A model generated the notes under the pieces. That model searched no databases. It saw only the letters and a program-made list of their open reading frames with translations, and had not been told where the DNA came from. The translations under genes were made by a program, and so were the position numbers. From positions 3,224,001 through 3,288,000 of the forward strand of contig CBDICY010000013.1 of the NCBI GenBank assembly GCA_965277445.1: a stretch of DNA of 64,000 nucleotides. The letters run 5' to 3'. The stretch is from JAFMDF01 sp965277445 (GTDB lineage: Bacteria; Bacteroidota; Bacteroidia; Chitinophagales; Saprospiraceae). This document shows, in pieces, positions 26,419 through 34,327 of the stretch (positions within the stretch are counted from its first letter, which is position 1; the number at the start of each line of letters is the position of its first letter).

Positions 26419-26483
26419 AAATGGTTTAGCGAAAGGAAGTTTAGTTTTTCACAGAACTGAACCTCTTAACCTCTAAACCATTT
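26419..26483. repeat. Hairpin AAATGGTTTAG/CTAAACCATTT
   Basis: Perfect 11-bp arms (26419-26429 and 26473-26483) in the spacer between the PspA-like and OmpA-fusion genes, directly next to the CAGTTATC-family palindrome. Confidence 0.6.
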
Positions 26484-26495
26484 CTATGCTGCTAA

Positions 26496-26566
26496 TTATC
26501 AGTTGACGGTTATAGGTTGTCAGTTAGTACGACAACTGATAACGGAAAACAGACAACTGATTACTG
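26496..26566. repeat. CAGTTATC/GATAACTG tandem-phrase palindrome (copy 2)
   Basis: TTATCAGTTGACGGTTATAG and GTTGTCAGTTAG are answered by GACAACTGATAACGG and GACAACTGATTA. It ends at the stop codon of the PspA-like gene. Copies 1 and 3 are at 6491 and 54007. Confidence 0.7.
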
Positions 26567-27592
26567 CTATTCAAATAAAGTATCGTATTGGTTTCTATGT
26601 CCATCCGCACGCATTGGCTTTGCCACCGGTGCGTTCAAGTCTAAGACATTGCCTTCATCATTTGCTTCGACTAGTAAGCTTGATTTCTCTTCTCCCAAAA
26701 TCAAAGAAACGCCCTCTTTTTCCCACTTTTCTAACATCTTCATGCCTTCCTCTTCAAAGATACCGTTTTGTAAATCTACAGAATCCATAAAGTTAGAAGA
26801 CATATCCATAAAACGCTCCATCTCTCCAACCTTCTTACTCACATCATCAGCTACTGCCTCTAAAGCCATATCAAACATATATCGCTTATCCTTATCACCG
26901 GAAATAACGCTCATAGCAGATTGCATAGCAGAATGAGACGCATGAATCGCTTTTCTTTCCTGCTCTTTAACCATTACTTGGTCTTTAATATCTTCCATTA
27001 ACACCTCTGAATTTTCGTACATTTTGGTTAATACTCGATAAAGTACTTCCATTTTTTTGTACAAATCTTCCAATTTCATATTCGATTCTTTCAAACGGCC
27101 CGCCTTTCGAGCTTTCAGAATCATCATGGATTGTTTATTTGTTGCTTTGGCCTTACTAGCCATATTCATATTAGACTTAATGCTCTTCTTATTGGTCACA
27201 ATTATTTCTTGTAACTTATGCATTTGTCCTCTTAATTTACTAATCTGCTTATTCATACTCCGCAAATTATCTTTCAAATCCTCTACATAAGATTTCAAGA
27301 TACCAATCGGATCAATTTGTACAAATAAACCAGTAATCCAACGCATCACACTTTTGTACATATAACTCACTAAGCCTCTTGCCTTGGGGTCTAATACCAC
27401 ATAAACAATAGCTGCTAAAACCATCAGCGTACCCGCCAAATACAAAGTATTTGCTAGAATAGTTGCTAATAAGCCTGAGGTCAATACATTATACAGTAAA
27501 TATCCACCGCCTAAGACCAATCCGCCTAAAAATACTGCACCCGTTACGCCTTCTGGTCTTTGCCAAAATGATTTTGGTTTAAAGTCTTCCAT
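26567..27592 (-). CDS. Membrane protein with PspA-like coiled-coil domain
   Basis: 341 residues. Two membrane helices come first (TGAVFLGGLVLGGGYLLYNVL at 15-35; LANTLYLAGTLMVLAAIVYVVL at 46-67). A short amphipathic segment then leads into a long helical coiled coil starting at about residue 97: DPIGILKSYVEDLKDNLRSMNKQISKLRGQ. The DP...L...L pattern and hairpin-like helices resemble the PspA/IM30/ESCRT-III superfamily, but unlike PspA it carries its own membrane anchors. The C-terminal 70 residues are acidic and end with NAPVAKPMRADGHRNQYDTLFE. It is the middle gene of a three-gene unit. The PspA link is an inference from pattern and should be tested by profile search. Confidence 0.65.
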   Translation of the reverse strand: MEDFKPKSFWQRPEGVTGAVFLGGLVLGGGYLLYNVLTSGLLATILANTLYLAGTLMVLAAIVYVVLDPKARGLVSYMYKSVMRWITGLFVQIDPIGILKSYVEDLKDNLRSMNKQISKLRGQMHKLQEIIVTNKKSIKSNMNMASKAKATNKQSMMILKARKAGRLKESNMKLEDLYKKMEVLYRVLTKMYENSEVLMEDIKDQVMVKEQERKAIHASHSAMQSAMSVISGDKDKRYMFDMALEAVADDVSKKVGEMERFMDMSSNFMDSVDLQNGIFEEEGMKMLEKWEKEGVSLILGEEKSSLLVEANDEGNVLDLNAPVAKPMRADGHRNQYDTLFE

Positions 27593-27614
27593 TTTTTGAT
27601 TTAGTTAATTTTAT

Positions 27615-27680
27615 ATTGCTGAGGGCGAAGGGCAAGGGGCGAAGGATTTCCTTCAGCCCTTTGCCCTAAACTCTTTGCCA
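27615..27680. repeat. GGGCGAAGGGCAAGG tandem-phrase palindrome
   Basis: GGGCGAAGGGCAAGGGGCGAAGG is answered by CCTTCAGCCCTTTGCCC. It is far richer in GC than the surroundings and fills the gap between the two coiled-coil genes of the unit, so it could set their expression ratio. Confidence 0.65.
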
Positions 27681-27681
27681 G

Positions 27682-28374
27682 CTATTTTAAATACTTTTTC
27701 ATATTTTCTACATCGCTCTGAATTTGAGACACCACTACATTATACGAAGCAATAAAGTTATTCTTAGTCGTTTCTACTTTAGAAACAGCACCAGAAATTT
27801 CACTTTTAATACCCGCTAATTGTTTTTGGCTTTGCTCAATTTCTTGCGTTAATTTTTTAATATGCTGTGCTTTTTGTTGTATGCCTACTTCTAAATCTTT
27901 AATCTGCTTTTCTCGACCACCAATTTGACGTGCTCGTTGATTTTCTAAAGCTTGCTCAAATTTCTTTTCCTCGTGCAATAACACCTTCAAATAATGCGCC
28001 GCCGCATCAATTAATTTTTGCGGTGTTGCCCCCATTGTTTTAGCCATCGCAAAAGCAGATTGAAATCTCGTCTGCTCATCCATTGGCATTTTTTCTAAAG
28101 ACTTCAATGATTGTTTAAATTCTAAATAATCAAACCCGTCTAAATTATGCTTTTCCATCGCCCCAAACATAATTTCCATGAACTTAGCCGTTGGTTGGCC
28201 AGGTTGAGGTCCACTAGAAACTCCTGCTGATTCATTAGATTTGGGTGTTGAATTAGATTTAGGGGTAGTTTCTTTATCAGCAGTTTTATTAGGTGCAGGT
28301 TTTGACTTCGCTTTTTTAGCACTTCCTGGCTCCTCTACAATAAATAATGACTTTAATTTGTCCACAAATCCCAT
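27682..28374 (-). CDS. Uncharacterised coiled-coil protein, first gene of the PspA-like unit
   Basis: 230 residues. The N-terminal amphipathic start MGFVDKLKSLFIVEE is followed by a Lys/Pro/Ser/Asn-rich disordered linker (20-65). A helical domain spans about 66-125 (FMEIMFGAMEKHNLDGFDYLEFKQSLKSLEKMPMDEQTRFQSAFAMAKTMGATPQKLIDAAAHYLKVL), then a long coiled coil to the end. No signal or membrane segment is seen, so it is cytosolic and possibly membrane-touching through its N-terminus. It has no family I recognise. Tight linkage with the PspA-like gene suggests a partner or adaptor. Confidence 0.72.
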   Translation of the reverse strand: MGFVDKLKSLFIVEEPGSAKKAKSKPAPNKTADKETTPKSNSTPKSNESAGVSSGPQPGQPTAKFMEIMFGAMEKHNLDGFDYLEFKQSLKSLEKMPMDEQTRFQSAFAMAKTMGATPQKLIDAAAHYLKVLLHEEKKFEQALENQRARQIGGREKQIKDLEVGIQQKAQHIKKLTQEIEQSQKQLAGIKSEISGAVSKVETTKNNFIASYNVVVSQIQSDVENMKKYLK

Positions 28375-28450
28375 GAATTAATAAGCTTAAAAGTGGTATA
28401 AAAGTTTAAGTTTTAAAACAGTCATTAGATAAATGCTACTTTAAAATCTA

Positions 28451-28481
28451 CAAAGTAAGGAAATTTTAGATAATTATACAA
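28451..28481 (-). promoter_or_regulatory. Candidate promoter of the three-gene PspA-like unit
   Basis: On the minus strand TTG (28481-28479), a 20-bp spacer and TTACTTTG (28458-28451), one mismatch from TAnnTTTG. It lies about 77 bp before the start codon. Confidence 0.45.
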
Positions 28482-28624
28482 AAATAGTTCTTTTTGAGCA
28501 TTTCTTTAAAACAAAATTGTGTTTTTATGCAGGTACAGTTTTATTAAAAAATAACTTTAATCACTTCAAATAACATGTAATAATAACTTTTCAATTTTTA
28601 AACGAATTCAGTTCAAGTTCTTAT

Positions 28625-29488
28625 TTACAGTTTTTCGTAAAAAGCTAAATAAGCTGCTAGTACTCGTTCAGGTGCTTCATCGTGCGGATAATGCCCAACG
28701 CCCTCTAAAATGGTAATATCAGGATTAGGTAATATTTTTTGACAATAATCGGCTAAGTGCCGACCAGAAACTGGATCTAAAGGTCCATTAATAATCTTTA
28801 CAGGGACAGTCGCATCTACAATCGCTTTTTTCCAACGATCCGCATTTGCCCTCCGATCATTGATATAGCCAATTAATTTATGCATGATATTTTTGCCATC
28901 ATTATGTAATGCCAAGCGAAAAAATTGATCAATTTCTTTTTCAGTAGCTTTTTTATCGCCATAAACATCATGGAAACTTCGCCTCAGACTACCTTTACTG
29001 ATAAAACGATTAAATATGGAACCAATTGGACTGTTCAATAATTTTTGCACTAGTTTAGCCCGATGTAATTCTGGAAACAGGCCACCATTTAAAAAACAAC
29101 AGGATTGTATTTGAAAGCCGTTAGTTCCTCTTTCCACAAAAGCAGCTAACATTTCTTGTGCTACAGACACACCATAATCATGTACTAGCATATGTGCTTC
29201 TTTGACGCCTAAATATCCCAAAAAGGCTTCGTGCAATCGAGCTTGATCAGTGATAGAATAGTCGTATTTTTTAGGTTTAGCAGAATAGCCAAATCCCATC
29301 ATATCTGGTGCAATTACCCTAAATCTACTCGTTAAATCCACCCACATTTTATGCCAATCCCAAGAAGCAGTTGGAAATCCATGAATGAGGAGTAAGGTTG
29401 GTCCTGTTCCTGCTTCCCAATAGGCTATCTGATGTTCGTTTTTATAAGTAAAATACTTGGCTTCGTTTTTCCAATCTTGAAAAGTCAT
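28625..29488 (-). CDS. Alpha/beta hydrolase resembling vertebrate MEST/PEG1
   Basis: 287 residues with a full hydrolase fold: oxyanion region LIHGFPTASWDWHKMW, nucleophile elbow MLVHDYGVSVAQEML (the nucleophile position is Asp, as in haloalkane dehalogenases and epoxide hydrolases), acid region INGPLDPVSGRH, and the late His in VGHYPHDEAPE. The segments HDYGxxVAQEML, LNGGLFPELHRAKLVQKLL, YINDRRANADRWKKA and PLDPVSG follow the animal MEST protein closely from memory. The substrate is unknown. It is second in a two-gene unit, 30 bp after a DUF6624-like lipoprotein. Confidence 0.85.
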   Translation of the reverse strand: MTFQDWKNEAKYFTYKNEHQIAYWEAGTGPTLLLIHGFPTASWDWHKMWVDLTSRFRVIAPDMMGFGYSAKPKKYDYSITDQARLHEAFLGYLGVKEAHMLVHDYGVSVAQEMLAAFVERGTNGFQIQSCCFLNGGLFPELHRAKLVQKLLNSPIGSIFNRFISKGSLRRSFHDVYGDKKATEKEIDQFFRLALHNDGKNIMHKLIGYINDRRANADRWKKAIVDATVPVKIINGPLDPVSGRHLADYCQKILPNPDITILEGVGHYPHDEAPERVLAAYLAFYEKL

Positions 29489-29518
29489 TAACTGCTATTT
29501 TTTATTCTTTTATAAATC

Positions 29519-30100
29519 TTATGGTTCTGTGATAAACTTTTCTATGTTCAAAGCTTTGAAAAAAGTATCTCGTTCTTCTTCAGCTGTAAAAGGTCCATTC
29601 CATCTTATTCGATGTCCATATTTGATATTATGCCATCTGCCCATGAAAAAATTTAACGTTCCTGTTCCAATGTCCTTATTTTTCCACGCTTGATAAAAGT
29701 ATTTAAAATTTCGTTCTCTAATAGCTTCATCTGGTCCATGATGAATGACCAGCCAAGGCGTGTCAGTCGCCTTTTTGCCGTGTAAAGCTACAGTAGGATG
29801 CCCATACCTTAATAGATAGGCTTCTATTTTAGCAAAGTTAATTTCATCCGCTGCTATCCATTTTTGTCTTGCCTCCTGATGTTCAGGACTATTCTGTCCA
29901 AATTTCTCTATTGCATTTCCTTCCTCTATCCGAACCTGTTGGTCTAAATCTTTTATTGCTTCTAAAAATAAACGCTGGCTTTCAACAGTCCTCAAGGAAG
30001 CTATTTGCTCGGCAATGGATAAAGTTTGTACTTTATTTTGACAGGCATAATTGCCAAAAATAAGACAAACAATTACCACAATAATAGTAATTCTTTTCAT
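29519..30100 (-). CDS. DUF6624-like lipoprotein
   Basis: 193 residues with a lipoprotein signal (IIVVIVCLIFGNYAC, Cys20). The mature part has conserved stretches RIEEGNAIEKFGQNSPEHQEARQKW, WLVIHHGPDEAIRERNFKYFYQAW and FFMGRWHNIKYGHRIRWNGPF. These match my recollection of the DUF6624 family, a helical domain of unknown function. It is the first gene of a minus-strand pair with the MEST-like hydrolase. The family name is a recollection. Confidence 0.68.
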   Translation of the reverse strand: MKRITIIVVIVCLIFGNYACQNKVQTLSIAEQIASLRTVESQRLFLEAIKDLDQQVRIEEGNAIEKFGQNSPEHQEARQKWIAADEINFAKIEAYLLRYGHPTVALHGKKATDTPWLVIHHGPDEAIRERNFKYFYQAWKNKDIGTGTLNFFMGRWHNIKYGHRIRWNGPFTAEEERDTFFKALNIEKFITEP

Positions 30101-30269
30101 TTTAGTTTTTTAAGCAAGGTTATTCGCTCTCGCAATTGCATTTTGTTTTGCTTCCATAACATTGGTAGACTTAAATTTTAGAATTTAGGTGAACTCTTTT
30201 CCTATGCCACAAAATAGTAATTTAAAAGTAATTTTAACAAAATCCATAGACCAAGCACCTATTTTATCC

Positions 30270-30277
30270 TACTTTTG
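30270..30277 (+). promoter_or_regulatory. -7 element before the small lipoprotein
   Basis: TACTTTTG matches TAnnTTTG exactly, 24-31 bp before the ATG at 30301. A -33 TTG is not evident. Confidence 0.45.
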
Positions 30278-30300
30278 CTTTTATTTAAAATCAAACAATT

Positions 30301-30726
30301 ATGAACCGGTATATTTTCTTTTTTGTATTATTTATTTTCGCTTGTGGCGAACCAATGACCGAAGCTCAAAGATTAGAAGATGCTAAATGGGAAGCAGTAA
30401 TGGCAAACCATGATGTGGTGATGCCGATGATGGGCACGACCAACAAGGTTCGAATAAAATTAAAAAAAGCACTTAAAGCAAAGGAAAATTTACCTAGCGA
30501 AACGGTTACTAAAATTAATGCTTTAATTAGCGATTTAGACAAAGCGGACGAAGGCATGATGGATTGGATGAATGGCTTTCAGCAACTGAAAAAACTACAA
30601 GCAGAAAAAGACCATAAAGAAATTTTAACCTATTTGGAAGAACAAGATGTTATTATCAAACAAGTTGGCACAGACATGACCAATAGCATTAAAGCAGGGA
30701 TGGATTTTGTGGAAAATCTGCAATAA
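30301..30726 (+). CDS. Small helical lipoprotein
   Basis: 141 residues starting at the ATG at 30301 with a lipoprotein signal (IFFFVLFIFAC, Cys15). The mature part is entirely helical and charged (RLEDAKWEAVMANHDVVMPMMGTTNKVRIKLKKAL, MMDWMNGFQQLKKLQAEKDHKEIL). Similar Bacteroidota proteins are labelled viral A-type inclusion protein without real evidence. I do not assign a function. It is followed 166 bp later by the SCO gene, in the same direction. Confidence 0.72.
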   Translation: MNRYIFFFVLFIFACGEPMTEAQRLEDAKWEAVMANHDVVMPMMGTTNKVRIKLKKALKAKENLPSETVTKINALISDLDKADEGMMDWMNGFQQLKKLQAEKDHKEILTYLEEQDVIIKQVGTDMTNSIKAGMDFVENLQ

Positions 30727-30892
30727 TTAGAAGACAGGGAAAATTTAAATTTGTTGCCGGGCATAATTATCTAGATAACAATTGCTGAATTGTCTTATTG
30801 CTATTTTGTTGTGTAGTTATGCTTTACATTAACAATTTTAACAATACAACAATCATGTCCGACCACTAAATTAATCTTAAAATATTTATTCA

Positions 30893-31531
30893 ATGAAATC
30901 ATCAGTTTATCAAATAACTAGCTTATTCGTATTTATTGGCATTTTATTGTTTTCTGCTTGTCAAGAAGGCCCAAAAACTTTGCCTATTTTAGGGAATAAA
31001 GATGAAGTAGATGGTAAAACCATTTATCATGAGATACCTGATTTCTCTTTTGTCAATCAGGATAGCATCGAAGTGACGAATCAGACCTTTACGGGTAAAG
31101 CTTATATTTCTGACCATTTCTTTATTTCTTGCCCGACTATCTGTCCAAAATTATCTAAATCTATGCTACGGATTCATGATAAGTTTAAGGCAGATGACAA
31201 CTTATTATTACTCTCCCACTCTATTGATACTAAATATGATACCATTCCAAGATTAAAAAAATATGCCACTAGCTTAGGGGTCTCTTCTGATAAATGGAAT
31301 TTTGTAACTGGAGAAAAAGATGCTATTTTAAATATTGCAGAAGATTATTTTAATGTCGCTTTGGAGGATACAGATGCACCAGGTGGTTATAATCATAGTG
31401 GTCGATTAATTTTAGTGGATAAGAATCGGCGGATTCGGGCATTTTGTGATGGTACAGACCCCAAATCAGTAGATCAATTTATGGTGGATATTCAGCATTT
31501 GTTGGTGGAGATGGAAGGTGATAAAGGATAA
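30893..31531 (+). CDS. SCO1/SenC family copper protein
   Basis: 212 residues with a lipoprotein signal (LFVFIGILLFSAC, Cys23). The thioredoxin-like fold carries the SCO copper site: SCPTICPKLSKSM (CxxxC) and a late His in YNHSGRLILVDKN. SCO proteins deliver copper to the CuA centre of cytochrome oxidase or act as thiol reductases. A small cytochrome c lipoprotein is encoded 541 bp downstream, which fits a respiratory role. A palindromic element lies between the two. Confidence 0.93.
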   Translation: MKSSVYQITSLFVFIGILLFSACQEGPKTLPILGNKDEVDGKTIYHEIPDFSFVNQDSIEVTNQTFTGKAYISDHFFISCPTICPKLSKSMLRIHDKFKADDNLLLLSHSIDTKYDTIPRLKKYATSLGVSSDKWNFVTGEKDAILNIAEDYFNVALEDTDAPGGYNHSGRLILVDKNRRIRAFCDGTDPKSVDQFMVDIQHLLVEMEGDKG

Positions 31532-31540
31532 AAAATTCCT

Positions 31541-31577
31541 TTCCCCCACGGATTTTATTTCCCCACGGATTTAATAG
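31541..31577. repeat. Tandem CCCACGGATTTTA repeat, two units
   Basis: TTCCCCCACGGATTTTAT followed by TTCCCCACGGATTTAAT. It starts ten bases after the SCO stop codon. Confidence 0.75.
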
Positions 31578-31643
31578 GGCGAACGAAAAGTCGTTTTTAT
31601 AATATGTAATCGACTGATAAAAGTTGAAACTTTTGAAATACTG

Positions 31644-31830
31644 GTTTGAAGATGCAATCCATAGCCGTCAGGCTAACGATTCAAAATCTGGATTTTTGCA
31701 AGCAAATTACGTTGAAAACGTAAGAAATATTGATTTTAAGATGCAATCTTAAAATATCGACATCATCGTAAATTACTGATTATCAATGATTATATTCTTA
31801 GCCTGACGGCTATGGATGCAATCTTCAAAC
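31644..31830. repeat. Nested palindromic element with repeated GATGCAATC
   Basis: Outer arms of 33 bp (31644-31676 and 31798-31830) match at 30 of 33 positions, with an unbroken 20-bp inner part ending in GCCGTCAGGCTAA. Inside lie a TTACGTT/AACGTAA hairpin and ATTTTAAGAT-GCA-ATCTTAAAAT. GATGCAATC occurs in direct orientation in the left arm, centre and right arm; the three arm mismatches keep this orientation. Confidence 0.82.
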
Positions 31831-32072
31831 ATCGGCTAAATTGGAAAAGACCCAAAATTTGGATTATCAAGCGGATGAAATTTTGGACATTTCAAATGAC
31901 AAGCTTGAATTGAAAGAAAAAAGGCGAAATTATAACTCAGACGGCTACGTTTAAAAAATAAATTTAGCAGACCTGTAGTGCCAAGCTCCGCTTGGTGTAT
32001 TCATACTTTTACCACCGACAAATATTATCTCAAAAAGTATTCCTATTTCAAAATTATACCAACCAGAAATTC

Positions 32073-32471
32073 ATGTATAAATTATCTTTTATTGCACTTA
32101 TTTTGCTTATTTTTTTTTCTTTGATTAATTGTAATCAAAAGCCCTATGCACATGGAAAAATTATGTACGAAAACTTCTGCATAAATTGCCACATGGAAGA
32201 TGGAAGTGGCTTGATTGGGAATATTCCACCATTAGCTCAAGCTGATTATCTAAGTACGCACGCAGATAAATTAGCTTGTATTATTAGATATGGTATTACC
32301 GAAAAATTAGTAGTTAATGGAAAAACATATACAACCCCAATGGCAGGCGTTCCGCAATTAACGGATGTAGAAATTGCGAATATTATTAACTACATCAATC
32401 ACGAATGGGGAAATGATAATGGGTACACAACTATCAAGCAGGTACAAGCACAACTAGAAAAATGTCGTTGA
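32073..32471 (+). CDS. Small cytochrome c lipoprotein
   Basis: 132 residues from the ATG at 32073; an upstream in-frame TTG would put non-conserved residues before the signal. Lipobox LINC gives Cys18 or so. The haem motif is CINCH in YENFCINCHMEDGSGLIGNIPPLA, and the distal Met ligand is probably in TTPMAGVPQLTDVEIANIINYI. It should carry electrons in the periplasm, likely near a cytochrome oxidase; the upstream SCO gene supports that. Confidence 0.92.
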   Translation: MYKLSFIALILLIFFSLINCNQKPYAHGKIMYENFCINCHMEDGSGLIGNIPPLAQADYLSTHADKLACIIRYGITEKLVVNGKTYTTPMAGVPQLTDVEIANIINYINHEWGNDNGYTTIKQVQAQLEKCR

Positions 32472-32488
32472 GTAATAAATCATGTAAA

Positions 32489-32528
32489 GAATTCATCATT
32501 CATCGTTTATAGTTCATCGTTAATTCAT
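32489..32528. repeat. TTCATCATTCATCG phrase repeat
   Basis: Runs of TTCATC, CATCGTTTATAG and TTCATCGTTAATTCATC lie between convergent genes. Same family as 16041, 47376 and 55849. Confidence 0.6.
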
Positions 32529-33247
32529 CACTTTCTTTCCATCAATTTGCCTTTGACAAATCGTTTAATAAAATCTTCTCTATAAGTTCTACCTAACGGG
32601 ATTTCTTCTCCGCTGATGTTAATAAAATCAGTTCCTATGGAATCTATGAAGTCGGCATTTACGATATAAGATTTATTAACGCGAACAAACTGATGACCAG
32701 GCAATTGGTCGTTGGTCGTTTTAATATTCATCGCCGTCATAAACTTATCTTTACCCGTATAAATCATCACATAATCTTTCATGCCTTTGATGTACTTGAT
32801 ATCTTTGAAGAAGATACGAATATATTTTCGATCGGCTCGAATAAAAATATCTTCTTCACTAACGGAAGTTTCTACTTTTTCTGCCTTTTGTTTTAAATCG
32901 TATAATGCTTTTGCCTTGGAAACGGCTTGAATAAAGCGTTGTAATCGATTGGGTTTTACGAGATAATCTATCACATCCAACTCAAACCCTTCTAAAGCGT
33001 ATTGTGGGTAAGCGGTACTCAAAATAATCATTGGACGCTCTTTCAAAGAACGAATAAAATCTATACCAGTTAACCCTGGCATTTGAATATCCAGAAACAT
33101 TAAATCTACTGGATTTTCATTCATAAAATTTAAAGCATCGACTGCGGTACTGAATTGTCCCACCAAATTCAGATAATCCAATTCTTCCACATTTAATTCC
33201 ATTCCCTCTCTCGCTAACGGTTCGTCATCTACGATAATACAACGCAT
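32528..33247 (-). CDS. LytTR-type response regulator
   Basis: 239 residues. The receiver domain (1-118) has acidic DDEP, phospho-acceptor Asp in LMFLDIQMPGLTG, Thr in LSTAYPQYALEGF and Lys in YLVKPNRL. The LytTR DNA-binding domain (about 138-237) has IFIRADRKYIRIFFKDIKYIKGMKDYVMIYT. No histidine kinase is next to it, which is unusual because the 7TM-LytS or HisKA partner is normally adjacent; it is an orphan here. Target genes are unknown. Confidence 0.95.
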   Translation of the reverse strand: MRCIIVDDEPLAREGMELNVEELDYLNLVGQFSTAVDALNFMNENPVDLMFLDIQMPGLTGIDFIRSLKERPMIILSTAYPQYALEGFELDVIDYLVKPNRLQRFIQAVSKAKALYDLKQKAEKVETSVSEEDIFIRADRKYIRIFFKDIKYIKGMKDYVMIYTGKDKFMTAMNIKTTNDQLPGHQFVRVNKSYIVNADFIDSIGTDFINISGEEIPLGRTYREDFIKRFVKGKLMERK

Positions 33248-33437
33248 TGTTCAGATTTAAAAAAATAAAAAATAGTTATTCTACTAAAAGACGAAATCAG
33301 ATTTGCTTCCCCCTATTCCAAAAAAATAAATACTTAATTTAAAAACAAGCAGCTTTTTTTATGGTTAGTAAAGTATTGTATATTAACTTGCGGGCAACTG
33401 TAAATATAAATCTATTTTTTTTAAATATTATAAATAT

Positions 33438-34277
33438 ATGAGTTTCAAAGGAACAAAAGATTATGTTGCGACCAAAGAATTGCAAATCGCTGTAAATGCT
33501 GCTATTCATTTGCAACGGCCTTTGTTAGTGAAAGGAGAACCAGGGACAGGTAAAACATTATTAGCACATGAAATTGCTAAGTCTTTAAAAAAGCCAATTT
33601 ATACTTGGCACGTTAAATCTACAACTTTAGCCCAACAGGGATTATACGAATATGACGCCGTTTCTCGTTTAAGAGATTCACAGTTAAGTACGGGAGATGT
33701 CGATGATATTTCAAAGTATGTCAAAAAAGGAAAGTTATGGGAGGCATTTGAAGCAGATGAAAGTGTCGTGTTATTGATTGATGAGATAGATAAAGCAGAT
33801 ATTGAATTCCCCAATGATTTATTATTGGAATTGGATAAAATGGAGTTCTATGTTTATGAATTACAAAAAACCATAAAAGCCAAGCATCGACCCATTATCA
33901 TCATTACGTCTAATAATGAAAAAGAACTACCTGACGCTTTCTTAAGAAGATGTTTGTTCCACTATATTCGATTTCCTGATGTTGATACGATGAAAGATAT
34001 TGTCGATGTGCATTTTCCTAAGATCGAAAGAGAATTAGTCGGTAATGCTTTAAGCCTATTCTATAAGGTTAGAGAAGTTAGAGGCTTAAAGAAAAAGCCA
34101 TCTACTAGTGAATTAATTGATTGGTTGAAGTTGATTTTAATGGAAAAAATTGAAGCAGGTGCTTTAGAAGAATTTGATTTAATGGCAGCCATGCCTCCAC
34201 ATACACATGCCTTAATGAAAAATGAGTCTGATTTAAATCTATTGGAGGAATTGAGAAGAATGAAGCGTAGGTATTAG
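33438..34277 (+). CDS. MoxR-family AAA ATPase
   Basis: 279 residues with Walker A VKGEPGTGKTLLAHEIA near residue 37, Walker B SVVLLIDEIDKAD near 110, sensor 1 PIIIITSNNEKELPDAFLRRC near 150, and the arginine region after it. MoxR ATPases remodel or load metal cofactors onto partner proteins, usually with a VWA protein. No VWA gene is adjacent; it instead heads a cluster with rhomboid, Nudix and SEC-C genes. Confidence 0.92.
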   Translation: MSFKGTKDYVATKELQIAVNAAIHLQRPLLVKGEPGTGKTLLAHEIAKSLKKPIYTWHVKSTTLAQQGLYEYDAVSRLRDSQLSTGDVDDISKYVKKGKLWEAFEADESVVLLIDEIDKADIEFPNDLLLELDKMEFYVYELQKTIKAKHRPIIIITSNNEKELPDAFLRRCLFHYIRFPDVDTMKDIVDVHFPKIERELVGNALSLFYKVREVRGLKKKPSTSELIDWLKLILMEKIEAGALEEFDLMAAMPPHTHALMKNESDLNLLEELRRMKRRY

Positions 34278-34280
34278 GCA

Positions 34281-34320
34281 ATTTTGAAAATTGAAAATTC
34301 TAAATTGAAAATTGAAAATT
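34281..34320. repeat. AATTGAAAATTGAAAATT tandem repeat
   Basis: Units of AATTGAAA between the MoxR and rhomboid genes. A shorter copy lies at 37169-37187. Confidence 0.6.
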
Positions 34321-34327
34321 ACAAAGT

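Larger units (their letters stand above)
31532..32072. other. 541-bp spacer between the SCO and cytochrome c genes, rich in repeats
   Basis: It contains the CCCACGGATTTTA tandem (31541-31577), the large palindromic element (31644-31830), and a small hairpin CCAAGC/GCTTGG just before 31998. No gene is convincing. Confidence 0.65.
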
